The notes under the pieces: generated by a model
Databases searched by the model: none
Told to the model about the DNA's origin: nothing
Seen by the model: only the letters and a program-made list of their open reading frames with translations
Shown: in pieces, positions 1 to 8,365 of the stretch
How the letters are laid out: each line of letters starts with the position of its first letter
Position numbering within the stretch: the first letter of the stretch is position 1
Assembly: GCA_002069015.1 (NCBI GenBank)
Contig: MWBL01000016.1
Span: 1-35,491, forward strand
Source: Firmicutes bacterium ADurb.Bin300
Lineage (GTDB): Bacteria; Bacillota; Clostridia; Oscillospirales; Acutalibacteraceae
Length of the DNA: 35,491 bases
Direction: 5' to 3'
Translations under genes and position numbers: made by a program

Positions 1-441
1 GCGGCTTATGCCCGCGTCTCCAGCGGCAAGGACGCGATGCTGCATTCCCTGTCGGCACAGGTCAGCTACTACAGCGCGTTCATCCAGCGGCATCCGGGGT
101 GGCAGTATTGCGGTGTGTATGCCGATGAGGCGCTGACAGGAACCAAGGAAGCACGCGACGGTTTTCAGCGGTTGCTGACAGATTGTCGCAACGGCCAGAT
201 CGATCTGGTGATCACGAAATCCATCTCCCGCTTTGCACGCAACACGGTCACGCTGCTTGAGACCGTGCGAGAGCTCAAAGCGCTGGGGGTGGATGTTTTC
301 TTCGAAGAGCAAAATCTTCACAGCATCAGCACCGATGGCGAGTTGATGATTACCATCCTGGCCTCCTATGCTCAGGAGGAGAGCCTCTCCGCCAGTGAAA
401 ACCAAAAGTGGCGGGTACGCAAAAGCTTTGAAAACGGCGAA
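1..441 (+). pseudogene. Serine recombinase, N-terminal fragment (resolvase domain)
   Basis: The frame is open from base 1 and reads AAYARVSSGKD, the start of a serine-recombinase catalytic domain; the nucleophile is the first Ser after ARV (codon 19-21). Further family signatures follow: YADEALTGT, the ITKSISRFARNT helix, and a segment ending SENQKWRVRKSFENGE. That last part normally leads into the recombinase/zinc-ribbon DNA-binding region of large serine recombinases, which is entirely absent. By hand count G+C is about 58% over bases 1-420, against about 40% just after, so this piece does not match its neighbours. Only a few N-terminal residues are missing at the window edge. It probably comes from an integrative element, either recombined here or wrongly joined to this contig. 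Family assignment is firm; its belonging to this locus is doubtful. Confidence 0.85.
421..441 (+). other. Fusion junction between recombinase and hisH
   Basis: These seven codons (KSFENGE) fit both partners. Serine recombinases of this type often have a similar (K/R)xFExG stretch after the catalytic domain, and HisH has a comparable stretch between its GICLGMQ motif and GLGLIPG. Base composition changes here. A shared word of about 20 bases is what one expects at a short-overlap assembly join or at microhomology-mediated recombination. The exact limits of shared sequence cannot be seen from one strand of evidence. Confidence 0.7.
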
Positions 442-777
442 TATGAAGGTTTGGGTCTTATTCCCGGCGAAGTTGTCTCTTTTAAGGGAGCTATTGATTC
501 AAAGCTAAAAATACCGCAGATAGGCTGGAACTCTCTTATTTTTTCTAAAAACAGGGAAAAAAGCCGTTTGTACAAGTATACCGATGAGGGCGCATATGTA
601 TATTTTGTTCACTCTTACTACGCAAGCTCTTGCGATGATTTCGTTTCTGCCTATACGCAGTACGGAATAAACATTACTGCCTCAGCCGAAAAAGGGAGCA
701 TATACGCAGTGCAGTACCACCCGGAAAAAAGCGGTAAAACGGGTCTGAAAATATTACAAGCGTTTTGTGAGATATAG
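421..777 (+). pseudogene. hisH: Imidazole glycerol phosphate synthase glutaminase subunit HisH, C-terminal part only
   Basis: From GLGLIPGEV onward the same frame reads as the C-terminal half of HisH, the glutaminase that feeds ammonia to HisF. It contains KIPQIGWNSL, YVYFVHSYYA and the catalytic His-Glu pair in YHPEKSG (His codon 718-720, Glu codon 724-726). The N-terminal half with the nucleophilic Cys (family motif GICLGMQ) is missing and replaced by recombinase sequence. As drawn the product could not be a glutaminase. It is followed 10 bases later by hisA, the usual order, so this is the native his operon from about base 421 onward. An intact hisH presumably exists in the real genome. 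Confidence 0.88.
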
Positions 778-787
778 GAGGGAGCTT

Positions 788-1519
788 ATGCTTTTATTTC
801 CTGCGATTGACCTTTACGACGGGGCGGCAGTCAGGCTTATTATGGGTGATTTTAAGAAAATGACCGTTTATAACCGTAATCCCGTCGACGCTGCTCTCGG
901 TTTTAAGAATAGCGGAGCGACGTGTCTTCATATAGTTGACCTTTTTGGGGCAAAAACAGGCGTGCCCTCGTGTACCGATATAATAGAGAGAATTGTTCTC
1001 GAAACGGGGATGTTTGTTCAGACGGGCGGCGGTATAAGGGATATGAAAGCGGTTGAGGCTCTTATCAAATCGGGTGTATCTCGTATTATTATCGGAACAG
1101 CAGCAGTTATGGACAGAAGCTTCCTTTGTGACTGTATCAAAAGTTTCGGCAGTAAAATCGCGGTAGGAGCTGATATCAGGGACGGTCGTATTGCTGTTAA
1201 GGGTTGGTCTAAGGTATCCGATATTCCCGTTGACACCTTTTTCGAAGATATGGAAGCGCTCGCTGTTAAGACTGTAATTTGTACGGATATTTCAAAAGAC
1301 GGAATGATGACAGGCACTAATATTGAGCTGTATAGGCGTCTTTCCGATAAATATTCATTCGATATAATAGCCTCGGGAGGGGTTTCAAGCTATGAGAATA
1401 TTACAGCTTTGTTTGAAATGGGCGTTTTCGGGGCAATTCTCGGTAAAGCCTTGTATGAAAACGCAATTAGTTTAGAAAAAGCTCTTAAGGCAGCAAGAGG
1501 TGAAAGTATTGATAACTAA
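788..1519 (+). CDS. hisA: Phosphoribosylformimino-5-aminoimidazole carboxamide ribotide isomerase HisA
   Basis: HisA performs the Amadori isomerisation of ProFAR to PRFAR, the fourth step of histidine synthesis, in the cytoplasm. The 243-residue product is a normal-length beta-alpha barrel. It starts LLFPAIDLYDGAAVRL (catalytic Asp in AIDL), has the TGGGIRDM phosphate loop, a second acidic site in VGADIRDG, and SKDGMMTGTN with the closing ASGGVSS phosphate-binding loop. The ATG at 788 is preceded by AGGAGGG at 777-783, which decides the start over in-frame codons slightly upstream. It sits between hisH and hisF and overlaps the hisF start, suggesting translational coupling in one operon. Confidence 0.96.
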   Translation: MLLFPAIDLYDGAAVRLIMGDFKKMTVYNRNPVDAALGFKNSGATCLHIVDLFGAKTGVPSCTDIIERIVLETGMFVQTGGGIRDMKAVEALIKSGVSRIIIGTAAVMDRSFLCDCIKSFGSKIAVGADIRDGRIAVKGWSKVSDIPVDTFFEDMEALAVKTVICTDISKDGMMTGTNIELYRRLSDKYSFDIIASGGVSSYENITALFEMGVFGAILGKALYENAISLEKALKAARGESIDN

Positions 1520-2267
1520 AAGAATTATTCCGTGTCTTGATGTAAAGGATGGCAGAGTAGTCAAGGGCGTCAATTTTAATGGACTAAGCGACGTATCCTC
1601 ACCCATAACGCTTGCCCGATATTACAGTGAAAACGGAGCGGATGAGCTGGTTTTTTACGATATAACCGCATCATATGAAAACAGGTCACTGTTTACGGAT
1701 GTTCTTTATAAGACAGCTGAAGCTGTTTTTATTCCTCTTACGGTAGGTGGCGGAATTAACAGTATAGATGATTTTGACAGGGTACTTAAATTCGGAGCGG
1801 ATAAAGTAAGCGTTAATTCGGGAGCTATTAACAACACCTCCCTGATTACTCAAGCCGCCCGAAAGTACGGAAGACAATGCGTAGTTCTCTCTTGCGATAT
1901 AAAAAGAGTAGGAGGAGAGTTTCATTTATTCAAAAACGGCGGCAGAATAGATACGGGCATTGATGCCTTAGGTTGGATAGAAAGATGTGTTGAAAACGGC
2001 GCGGGTGAAGTCGTAGTAAACAGTATCGATACAGACGGTGTTAAGTGCGGCTTTGATATTGAGCTGTTAGAGCTTGTACTCGAAAAAGTTAACGTTCCCG
2101 TTATAGCTTCAGGGGGCGCGGGAAGCAAAGAGCATTTTCTTGAGCTGTTTAAGTCTTTGCCGGAAATTGACGCGGGACTTGCCGCCTCCGTATTCCATTA
2201 CGGAGAGATAAAAATCAACGAACTAAAGGACTTTTTGGCTGAGCACGGAATATATGTAAGGAGATAG
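1509..2267 (+). CDS. hisF: Imidazole glycerol phosphate synthase cyclase subunit HisF
   Basis: HisF condenses ammonia, delivered by HisH, with PRFAR to give imidazole-glycerol phosphate and AICAR. The product shows the family start [22 protein letters not shown] (first catalytic Asp in CLDV), TVGGGI, the second catalytic Asp region in [22 protein letters not shown] and the ASGGAG phosphate loop. Length 252 is typical. I choose TTG at 1509 rather than GTG at 1500. The TTG gives the family N-terminus and has AGAGGTG (1495-1501) at good spacing, while the GTG lies inside that ribosome-binding site. The gene overlaps the end of hisA by 11 bases. Confidence 0.95.
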   Translation: MITKRIIPCLDVKDGRVVKGVNFNGLSDVSSPITLARYYSENGADELVFYDITASYENRSLFTDVLYKTAEAVFIPLTVGGGINSIDDFDRVLKFGADKVSVNSGAINNTSLITQAARKYGRQCVVLSCDIKRVGGEFHLFKNGGRIDTGIDALGWIERCVENGAGEVVVNSIDTDGVKCGFDIELLELVLEKVNVPVIASGGAGSKEHFLELFKSLPEIDAGLAASVFHYGEIKINELKDFLAEHGIYVRR

Positions 2268-2271
2268 ATTA

Positions 2272-2919
2272 ATGAATATAGATAAGCTGAAATTCGACAA
2301 AGACGGGCTAATTCCCGCTATTGTTACAGATTCAAGAAGCAAAGAGCTTCTGACTCTTGCCTATATGAATAAGGAAAGCCTTCAGATTACTATAAATGAA
2401 GGCAGAACCTGCTTTTACTCCCGTTCGAGAAAAACTCTTTGGAGAAAAGGCGAATCCTCCGGCAATTACCAGAACGTTGTTAAAATAACTGCCGATTGCG
2501 ATTATGACGCTTTGCACATATCAGTAGATAAAAAAGGTCCGGCTTGCCATACAGGTAATGACTCTTGTTTTTTTTATAATGTTTTCGGTGAAGACTCGGA
2601 TAAAAATATGTTTTCGATTGATTTGCTCGCAAAACTTATAAAAGACAGAAAGCAAAATCCCAAGGAGGGTTCCTATACCAATTATCTTTTTGAAAAAGGT
2701 CTCGATAAAATTCTGAAGAAGATAGGGGAAGAGTCAACAGAGGTCATAATTGCCGCAAAAGCGGGGGATAAGGCAGATACTATATACGAAATAGCTGATT
2801 TAGCATATCATATATTGGTTTTGATGACATTTTATGAGATAGAGTGGGAGGAGATTAAAGACGAATTAGCATCAAGGCATATAATAGATAAAAAAGTGAA
2901 ACAAGAAAAAATGACATAA
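2272..2919 (+). CDS. hisIE: Bifunctional phosphoribosyl-AMP cyclohydrolase / phosphoribosyl-ATP diphosphatase HisIE
   Basis: This fused enzyme carries out steps two and three of histidine synthesis: hydrolysis of PR-ATP to PR-AMP, then ring opening to ProFAR. The N-terminal HisI domain (about residues 1-110) has [21 protein letters not shown], the metal-binding ADCDYDALH and a GPACHTG zinc motif. The C-terminal HisE domain (about 115-205) is an all-alpha MazG-like unit with [15 protein letters not shown]. Length 215 is normal for the fusion. It starts four bases after hisF and is the last his gene here. No clear intrinsic terminator follows, and an independent promoter begins about 40 bases downstream. 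Confidence 0.95.
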   Translation: MNIDKLKFDKDGLIPAIVTDSRSKELLTLAYMNKESLQITINEGRTCFYSRSRKTLWRKGESSGNYQNVVKITADCDYDALHISVDKKGPACHTGNDSCFFYNVFGEDSDKNMFSIDLLAKLIKDRKQNPKEGSYTNYLFEKGLDKILKKIGEESTEVIIAAKAGDKADTIYEIADLAYHILVLMTFYEIEWEEIKDELASRHIIDKKVKQEKMT

Positions 2920-2960
2920 AATTGCAATATCATTTTGGTTGAAACAAAATTTTACTCATA

Positions 2961-2989
2961 TTGATTTTTTTCTCTGTTACTGATATACT
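2961..2989 (+). promoter_or_regulatory. Sigma-A-type promoter for the polysaccharide deacetylase
   Basis: TTGATT (2961-2966), 17 bases, then TATACT (2984-2989) matches the vegetative consensus with ideal spacing. Transcription would begin near 2996. This rules out the in-frame TTG at 2961 as a start codon and points to ATG 3015. It separates the deacetylase from the his operon. Confidence 0.7.
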
Positions 2990-3014
2990 CAAAGTAAATA
3001 GGATGGTTTTCTGT

Positions 3015-4538
3015 ATGAGTGTGTTTATATTGAAATATTTATGGGAAATTACTGAGATAATTCTTTTTATAACGATAATATTTTTGTTTTTAATATTTAA
3101 TAAAACAAAAAACAAAAAATTATTCGGCGTTATTTTTTCGGTTTTTGCCATTATTCTTGTTTCTATGAGTTTATTTTGTGAATATTCTCCTCCGATAATA
3201 GAGCTTGTAGGTGGCAAAGAGCTTTCAGTGGAAGTATTCGAAGAATATCAGGACAGGGGTATTATAATTTGCGACCATGCCGGAAGAGTCGTTGACACCG
3301 AGGTAACAGCTGATACATTTGATGTTGATACTGATATTCTCGGTAATTACCATGTTACATACTCTTTTAGGTATAAAGGCCGCACTTTTGGTGCATCTCG
3401 TTTAGTCCATGTGGTTGATACGACTCCTCCGAAAATTTTGTTTGTCGGCGATGATATAATTGCTGTTGAAGCATATGAAGATTATCAAGAACCCGGATGT
3501 ATTGCAATCGATAATTATAACGGTGATATTTCTCAAGAGGTTACTGTGTCTTATTCGGGTGACCGTCAGCGTGAGATATTAGCCAGCTATACCGTAACGG
3601 ATTCGTCGGGTAACAAGGCAAATCTATTGCGTAAGATTGAAATCAGGGATATAACCCCGCCAAAATTAAGCTTAAAGGGTTATAAGTGTGAAGTAGTTAT
3701 ACGGGGCTCAAAATACAATGAGAAGGGCTGTAGTGCTTACGACAACTTAGACGGAGATATTTCCGCAAATATTGAGATATTCGGAACCGTAGATACGTCA
3801 ACAATCGGGACCTATGTTTTAGAATACACAGTTGTTGATTCAGAAGGGAACGCTTCTTCGCTAACTCGCAGGATAAGAGTAGTTGAGCCGGAGAAAGCTA
3901 AAGGCAGCGTTATATATCTGACCTTTGATGACGGACCTTCCGAATATACAACAAAAGAAATTCTTAATGTCTTAAAAAAGAATAACGTAAAGGCAACATT
4001 TTTTATAATTAACTTTGATACGAAAGCAAAAGCGGACTTGATTAAGCGAATGCTTAACGATGGTCATACAGTGGCAATCCACGGCTATTCTCATGTTTTT
4101 GAGGATATATATCGCTCTGAAAAGGCGTTTATGCATAATGTCAATTCCCTTAGGGAAAAAGTTGAGGCACTAACAGGATACACACCATCAATAATGCGTT
4201 TTCCGGGAGGAAGTTCAAACACATATTCGGCTTTTAACCCCGGGATTATGACAACGCTTGTAGAATCGGTACAGGACGAAGGGTATATTTACTATGACTG
4301 GAACGTTGACAGCGGCGATTCAAACGGGAAAAAATACAATTCAAATGACCTGTTTATTAATGTAAAAACCGGGCTGAGAAAAAACAATAGAAATGTTGTT
4401 TTGATGCACGATATAACAGGCGGGGATATTAAGGCTAAGGCTGTTCAAAAAATTATTGATTACGGCAAAAAGAATGGTTATGTCTTTTTGCCCATTACCG
4501 AGGCTACAACCCCGGTAAGGCATATAGTTAGGAATTAA
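3015..4538 (+). CDS. Membrane-anchored polysaccharide deacetylase with three Ig-like DUF5011 repeats
   Basis: The 507-residue product starts with two hydrophobic segments (about residues 5-30 and 38-55) separated by a basic stretch, anchoring it in the membrane. Three DUF5011-like Ig repeats follow (about 60-290), each ending in the D-x-TPP / DNxDGDIS / SxGN pattern. The C-terminal half is a NodB-type carbohydrate esterase 4 domain: TFDDGPS (metal Asp), a HGYSH metal-binding His pair, RFPGGSS, DWNVDSGD and VVLMHD. Such enzymes remove N-acetyl groups from peptidoglycan or other surface glycans. All five CE4 motifs are present, so it should be active. ATG 3015 is preferred because the mapped promoter excludes upstream starts. 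The exact glycan is unknown. Confidence 0.9.
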   Translation: MSVFILKYLWEITEIILFITIIFLFLIFNKTKNKKLFGVIFSVFAIILVSMSLFCEYSPPIIELVGGKELSVEVFEEYQDRGIIICDHAGRVVDTEVTADTFDVDTDILGNYHVTYSFRYKGRTFGASRLVHVVDTTPPKILFVGDDIIAVEAYEDYQEPGCIAIDNYNGDISQEVTVSYSGDRQREILASYTVTDSSGNKANLLRKIEIRDITPPKLSLKGYKCEVVIRGSKYNEKGCSAYDNLDGDISANIEIFGTVDTSTIGTYVLEYTVVDSEGNASSLTRRIRVVEPEKAKGSVIYLTFDDGPSEYTTKEILNVLKKNNVKATFFIINFDTKAKADLIKRMLNDGHTVAIHGYSHVFEDIYRSEKAFMHNVNSLREKVEALTGYTPSIMRFPGGSSNTYSAFNPGIMTTLVESVQDEGYIYYDWNVDSGDSNGKKYNSNDLFINVKTGLRKNNRNVVLMHDITGGDIKAKAVQKIIDYGKKNGYVFLPITEATTPVRHIVRN

Positions 4539-4566
4539 GTGCTATCCCGCTTTAATAAGAAAACAT

Positions 4567-4603
4567 GGGCATATCCCTTAAGTAGGATATGCCCGTTTGT
4601 TTT
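4567..4603. terminator. Bidirectional intrinsic terminator between convergent genes
   Basis: A perfect 10-bp stem, GGGCATATCC (4567-4576) and GGATATGCCC (4585-4594), has an 8-base loop. It is followed on plus by GTTTGTTTT and on minus by ATGTTTTCTT. It lies between the deacetylase and the oppositely oriented Cys-rich gene and would serve both. Confidence 0.88.
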
Positions 4604-4643
4604 GAAGTTTCGTTCGGTAATACAGAGCTTTAAGCTTTTGTTA

Positions 4644-5459
4644 TTAACAGCATCTTGGTGTGCTCTGGTTTGAAACATCCTCAAGATTGGGCGGGAAAAA
4701 TTCATCAATCGGGAAGCGAATCTTCTTAAATGCATCGCACGGGTCTTCGGTATCGCAGCAGCATTCCTTTGTAGGTACGCAGAAGTCATATGCGGGGATA
4801 AGCATCTGAACATCGCGTTGCAGTTGAATGATTGAGAATACACCGATGGTTACCCTGATTACCTTTTCTCCGATGGGTGGGCAGGTTATGCAGCCGTCAA
4901 AGCAGCGGCTGATTGAATTCGGTACGTTTATTTCGCCTTCACCAAGAGTATTACAGCAGTCGCATATACGGCAAATCTCGGCACTCAGGCATATCGGGTC
5001 TGCACACTGAACCTTAGCGCGTGGGTTTGTATCAACCATAGGCAGCGCTTCATCGATACTATCCTCTCTGTATTTTGAAGTAAAGATTTTAACGCTTCCT
5101 TCGCTTCCGTAAAGAATGCATTTTTTGTTGAAGCAGACTAAACCGCAAACGATTGTCACAGGACATCCGGGTGCTCCAATAAGGTCGCAAGTCACTTTAA
5201 GATAAAAAGTGAGGTCAACTGTATAGAACCCTTTATTAAACGGTACTTTCTCAACTTCGACAAGACAATTAAGTATTTCGCAGCCTCTGCATCTCACAGC
5301 ACAGGCATTGTCAACAAAACGTTGACATGGCTCCGGAATGTAAAGTCTTAAATCTCTAAGACAGTCTTTATCCGCACATGAATCATATACTCTTTCGGTA
5401 TCGATACATAAGGCTTCCTTGATGTGCGACGCATCAGGGCAGCAGTGTCTGTCTGACAT
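4644..5459 (-). CDS. Conserved cysteine-rich protein of unknown function
   Basis: The 271-residue product has about 31 cysteines (11%), starting MSDRHCCPDASH and ending PRCC. Cys occurs as CC and CCC runs and CxxC pairs (CRGC, CRICDCC, CDGCITC, KECCCDTEDPC). There is no signal peptide or membrane segment. Between the Cys clusters are well-formed stretches such as FNKGFYTVDLTFYLKVTC and ILYGSEGSVKIF. I recognise it as similar to uncharacterised Cys-rich proteins common in Clostridia; I cannot assign a function. The composition resembles spore-coat or metal-binding proteins, but that is inference. GGAGG lies 6-7 bases before the ATG and can be masked by an upstream complementary sequence (see leader). 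Other candidates are a structural coat protein or a metal or thiol buffer. Confidence 0.85.
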   Translation of the reverse strand: MSDRHCCPDASHIKEALCIDTERVYDSCADKDCLRDLRLYIPEPCQRFVDNACAVRCRGCEILNCLVEVEKVPFNKGFYTVDLTFYLKVTCDLIGAPGCPVTIVCGLVCFNKKCILYGSEGSVKIFTSKYREDSIDEALPMVDTNPRAKVQCADPICLSAEICRICDCCNTLGEGEINVPNSISRCFDGCITCPPIGEKVIRVTIGVFSIIQLQRDVQMLIPAYDFCVPTKECCCDTEDPCDAFKKIRFPIDEFFPPNLEDVSNQSTPRCC

Positions 5460-5557
5460 GAATAATCCTCCTTAAATTATATTGAAGCAAAACTTCAATA
5501 CATTTTACGGAGGATATTATTTTTTGTTACTGTATTTCATCAAATATTGTAATATTT
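5460..5557 (-). promoter_or_regulatory. Structured leader of the Cys-rich gene with SD-sequestering nested hairpin
   Basis: Reading the minus strand, ATCCTCC (5515-5509) is exactly complementary to GGAGGAT (5471-5465), which is the ribosome-binding site. Between them sits a second stem, ATTGAAG-TTTTG-CTTCAAT (5499-5481). The two stems nest and would hide the SD. Further upstream is a 16-base dyad, AAATATT-GT-AATATTT (5542-5557), that could be an operator. Promoter placement is uncertain. TTGATG-18-TAATAT would start transcription at or inside the anti-SD; a weaker TTTAGG-17-TACAAT upstream would include the whole structure. Confidence 0.5.
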
Positions 5558-5576
5558 CGGTATTTATACCTAAATT

Positions 5577-7040
5577 CTAATTTGAATGAAGTGAATCTGA
5601 AATTGCCTTAAAAAGAGAGATTTCATTATTAAACGGCAAATCACAGTTCAAATGCCACACCATAACTCCCCCTATCCCCGAATCATAAGCATAGGCGGTC
5701 TTATCATAAGTCATTTGATAGGAATTATAATATCTTGTTTCGCACTTATCCTCGGCAGACAAAGCGGGTCCGGTTACGAAATTTTTGTATTTACCGAGCT
5801 TATCGGCTTCAAGCGAATAGCTATACCAAAAAGCGCCTTGGTCGGAAGGTCTGGCATAAAAGGGGATACCGAGTGAAAGCTTTTTTCTTTCATATCCTTG
5901 TTCTATAAATGCTTCAATTGCCGACACGCCGCTTTCAAACGAGGAGTGGTTACCGAGAAAATCAAATTGGTCATATGCCATAATCTCAACCGCATCCAAA
6001 GAATCTATCGCTGAGCGGCTCAGGTCCATACACCAGCTTGCCAGGGCGGCTCCGAGTATCTTATCGGGCATATTTTTCTTTAATTCCCTTAAGAAATTGC
6101 CGAAGGCTTTTTTATGGTTAGACTTAATAGGGTACTCATAATCGAAATAAATTCCGTCAACTCCAAATTCGTTAACTAAAGAGATTACAGAAGCTACAAG
6201 CTTTTCTCGATTATCTTCAAAAGCCAAGGCATGTAAATCACCTTTGGCTATCATTTCATCCTCCCAACTATTAAATGTTCCCACGGCGTCGGGACCGAGC
6301 AGGTTTATGTGAATTCTTACTTGCTTTTTAAGCTGCCCCGCAAAGCCGCGAACATTTTCAATAACCTTTTTCAGCGCATCTTTGCCGCTTACGGTCTTAT
6401 TGTCAACAAGGATATCGTTATAGATAATACTGCCCTCGCTGTCAAACGAAGTAAGACCGAATACTATAATGTCGGTGATTATATTTAGCGCTCCCGAATT
6501 GAAGAATTCTTTCTTATACACATCGGAACCCAAAGCGTATGATGTAACCTTAAATTCTTCTCTTCCTCTTTGTATAAAAAACGCTTCGGTAGAGGTGATA
6601 TTGAATTGAGTATCCTTCTCAACTTCGGTAATAATTATTCTGAACCCGTTAGTTGTTATCGTATCAAAAGCGCAATATCTGTAAGAACCTATTATATCCT
6701 GTTCATAAACGCGGACATATTCACCATTCTTTTCGGCTTCGATTGCAAAGCTTCGTACCGAGCTTTCGGTGCCTTCGCTCAGAACTATTGTATTAACATC
6801 TGTCGGCTGCTCAAAAAGCACCTCATATACAGTGTTAACTTCGCCTGAAAAGGCGCCCATTTGAGCCTCGAGAGTCTTTGTGTCAAGAGTTTTATTATTA
6901 ACCGAAATGTTCATGGCATTTTGAATCAGGTTAACATTAGCTTGGGGTGCCATATCTGTGTTTTCGCCGCAACCTGATAAGGTTAAAAAGGCAATACTTA
7001 AAATAAGGATAACCGAGATGTATCTAACTGACTTAATCAT
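5577..7040 (-). CDS. Secreted lipoprotein with GH18-type glycoside hydrolase domain
   Basis: The 487-residue product begins with a lipoprotein signal peptide (basic MIKSVRY, hydrophobic core, lipobox LSGC), so it is probably anchored outside the membrane. Residues about 30-165 look like a beta-rich domain resembling a discoidin fold (weak recognition). The C-terminal part is a GH18 barrel with DGIYFDYE (295-302), whose last Glu (302) is the expected catalytic acid, plus EIMAYDQFD and a C-terminal GVMVWHLNCD. GH18 enzymes cleave chitin or N-acetylglucosamine-containing chains including peptidoglycan. ATG 7040 is chosen because the lipoprotein signal starts there and AAAGGTG lies upstream, leaving only 4 bases after the metY stop. 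It is thus in the metY operon, an odd partner. Confidence 0.85.
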   Translation of the reverse strand: MIKSVRYISVILILSIAFLTLSGCGENTDMAPQANVNLIQNAMNISVNNKTLDTKTLEAQMGAFSGEVNTVYEVLFEQPTDVNTIVLSEGTESSVRSFAIEAEKNGEYVRVYEQDIIGSYRYCAFDTITTNGFRIIITEVEKDTQFNITSTEAFFIQRGREEFKVTSYALGSDVYKKEFFNSGALNIITDIIVFGLTSFDSEGSIIYNDILVDNKTVSGKDALKKVIENVRGFAGQLKKQVRIHINLLGPDAVGTFNSWEDEMIAKGDLHALAFEDNREKLVASVISLVNEFGVDGIYFDYEYPIKSNHKKAFGNFLRELKKNMPDKILGAALASWCMDLSRSAIDSLDAVEIMAYDQFDFLGNHSSFESGVSAIEAFIEQGYERKKLSLGIPFYARPSDQGAFWYSYSLEADKLGKYKNFVTGPALSAEDKCETRYYNSYQMTYDKTAYAYDSGIGGVMVWHLNCDLPFNNEISLFKAISDSLHSN

Positions 7041-7044
7041 AAAT

Positions 7045-8325
7045 TCACACCTTTGAAAGAGCTTGAGAAATGTCATTAATTATATCCTCAACATATTCTA
7101 TTCCGACAGATAAGCGAATAAGGTCGGGCGTCACACCGCTTTTTGCAAGCTCCTGTTTTGAAAGCTGACGGTGAGTAGTGCTTGCGGGGTGAAGCAGGCA
7201 GGTACGGCAATCTGCCACGTGAGTGACAATGGAAGCGAGCTTCAAGCTGTCCGTGAATTTCTCCGCGGCCATTTGTCCTCCTGTTATTCCAAAGGAAATA
7301 ACACCGCTTGTGCCGCCGGGCATATATTTTTTTGCTAAATCATAATATTTATTTCCGGGGAGTGACGGATAGTTCACCCACGAAATCTTGTTGCTGTCAG
7401 AAAGATATTTTGCTATTTGCAATGCATTTTGACAATGTCTTTCGACTCTCAGGAAAAGAGTTTCAAGTCCGAGGTTTAACAGGAACGAATTTTGAGGGGA
7501 AGGTACACAGCCTATATCACGCATTAGCTGTGATACAACCTTTGTTATATAAGCCGTTTCTCCGAAACGCTCGGTATAAGTGACTCCGTGATATGACTTG
7601 TCAGGAGTTGTAAGCCCCGGGAATTTGTCGTTTCGGGTCCAATCGAAATTACCGCTGTCGACTATTACTCCGCCGACGGTTGCCGCGTGTCCGTCCATAT
7701 ACTTTGTAGTTGAGTGTGTTACAATATCGGCTCCGAACTCGATAGGACGACAATTGACGGGAGTGGGGAAGGTGTTGTCTACAATAAGGGGAACACCGTG
7801 GGAGTGCGCAATTTTGGCAAGCTTTTCAATATCGAGCACCTCGAGTGTGGGGTTAGCAAGTGTTTCCGCAAAAACTGCTTTTGTATTCGGCTTGAAAGCA
7901 CGGCTTATATTTTCCTCAAGGTCATCCGGATCAATAAAGGTGAAATCAATTCCAAGCTTTTTCATTGTTACGTTAAAAAGATTAAACGTGCCCCCATATA
8001 TCTTTGAGCCGGATATAATGTGGTCGCCTGAAGAAGCAATATTAAAGATACTAAAGAATGATGCCGCCTGACCCGAGGAGGTTAAAACTGCTGCAACACC
8101 ACCCTCAAGCGCGGCTATTTTTGCAGCCACGGCGTCATTAGTGGGATTTTGCAAGCGCGTATAAAAGTATCCGTCTTTTTCAAGATCAAAAAGCTGCGCC
8201 ATTTCCTTACTGCTGTCATATTTGAAGGTAGTGCTTTGAATTATTGGAAGTACGCGCGGTTCCCCGTTTTTAGGCTCATATCCCGAATGCAGGCAATTCG
8301 TATTAAAATGATATCCTTTTTCCAT
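7045..8325 (-). CDS. metY: O-acetylhomoserine sulfhydrylase (aminocarboxypropyltransferase) MetY
   Basis: A PLP enzyme of the Cys/Met metabolism family that joins O-acetylhomoserine with sulfide to give homocysteine (methionine synthesis). Evidence includes HFNTNCLHSGYEP at the start, QSTTFKY, YTRLQNPTND, SSGQAA, DNTFPTPVNCRPIEFGADIV and the PLP lysine in HSTTKYMDGHA (Lys208). The C-terminus has the R-substrate-binding segment CRTCLLHPASTTHRQL. Length 426 matches the OAH sulfhydrylase branch, which is longer than cystathionine synthases. An SD (GAGG) sits before ATG 8325. It lies 40 bases downstream of the apgM-like gene and likely shares its promoter. No T-box or SAM riboswitch is visible in the short gap. 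Confidence 0.93.
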   Translation of the reverse strand: MEKGYHFNTNCLHSGYEPKNGEPRVLPIIQSTTFKYDSSKEMAQLFDLEKDGYFYTRLQNPTNDAVAAKIAALEGGVAAVLTSSGQAASFFSIFNIASSGDHIISGSKIYGGTFNLFNVTMKKLGIDFTFIDPDDLEENISRAFKPNTKAVFAETLANPTLEVLDIEKLAKIAHSHGVPLIVDNTFPTPVNCRPIEFGADIVTHSTTKYMDGHAATVGGVIVDSGNFDWTRNDKFPGLTTPDKSYHGVTYTERFGETAYITKVVSQLMRDIGCVPSPQNSFLLNLGLETLFLRVERHCQNALQIAKYLSDSNKISWVNYPSLPGNKYYDLAKKYMPGGTSGVISFGITGGQMAAEKFTDSLKLASIVTHVADCRTCLLHPASTTHRQLSKQELAKSGVTPDLIRLSVGIEYVEDIINDISQALSKV

Positions 8326-8365
8326 TTATCCTCATTCCTTTCAAGTGCATAAGCGTTATTTCAAG

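Noticed and set aside
2908-2936. AAAATGA ... TCATTTT as terminator of the his operon
   Set aside because: The AT-only 7-bp stem has a long loop and no T tract, and overlaps the hisIE stop.
2961-3014. TTG 2961 or ATG 3003 as start of the deacetylase
   Set aside because: 2961 is the -35 hexamer of a good promoter, and 3003 would leave only about 7 bases of leader with no SD.
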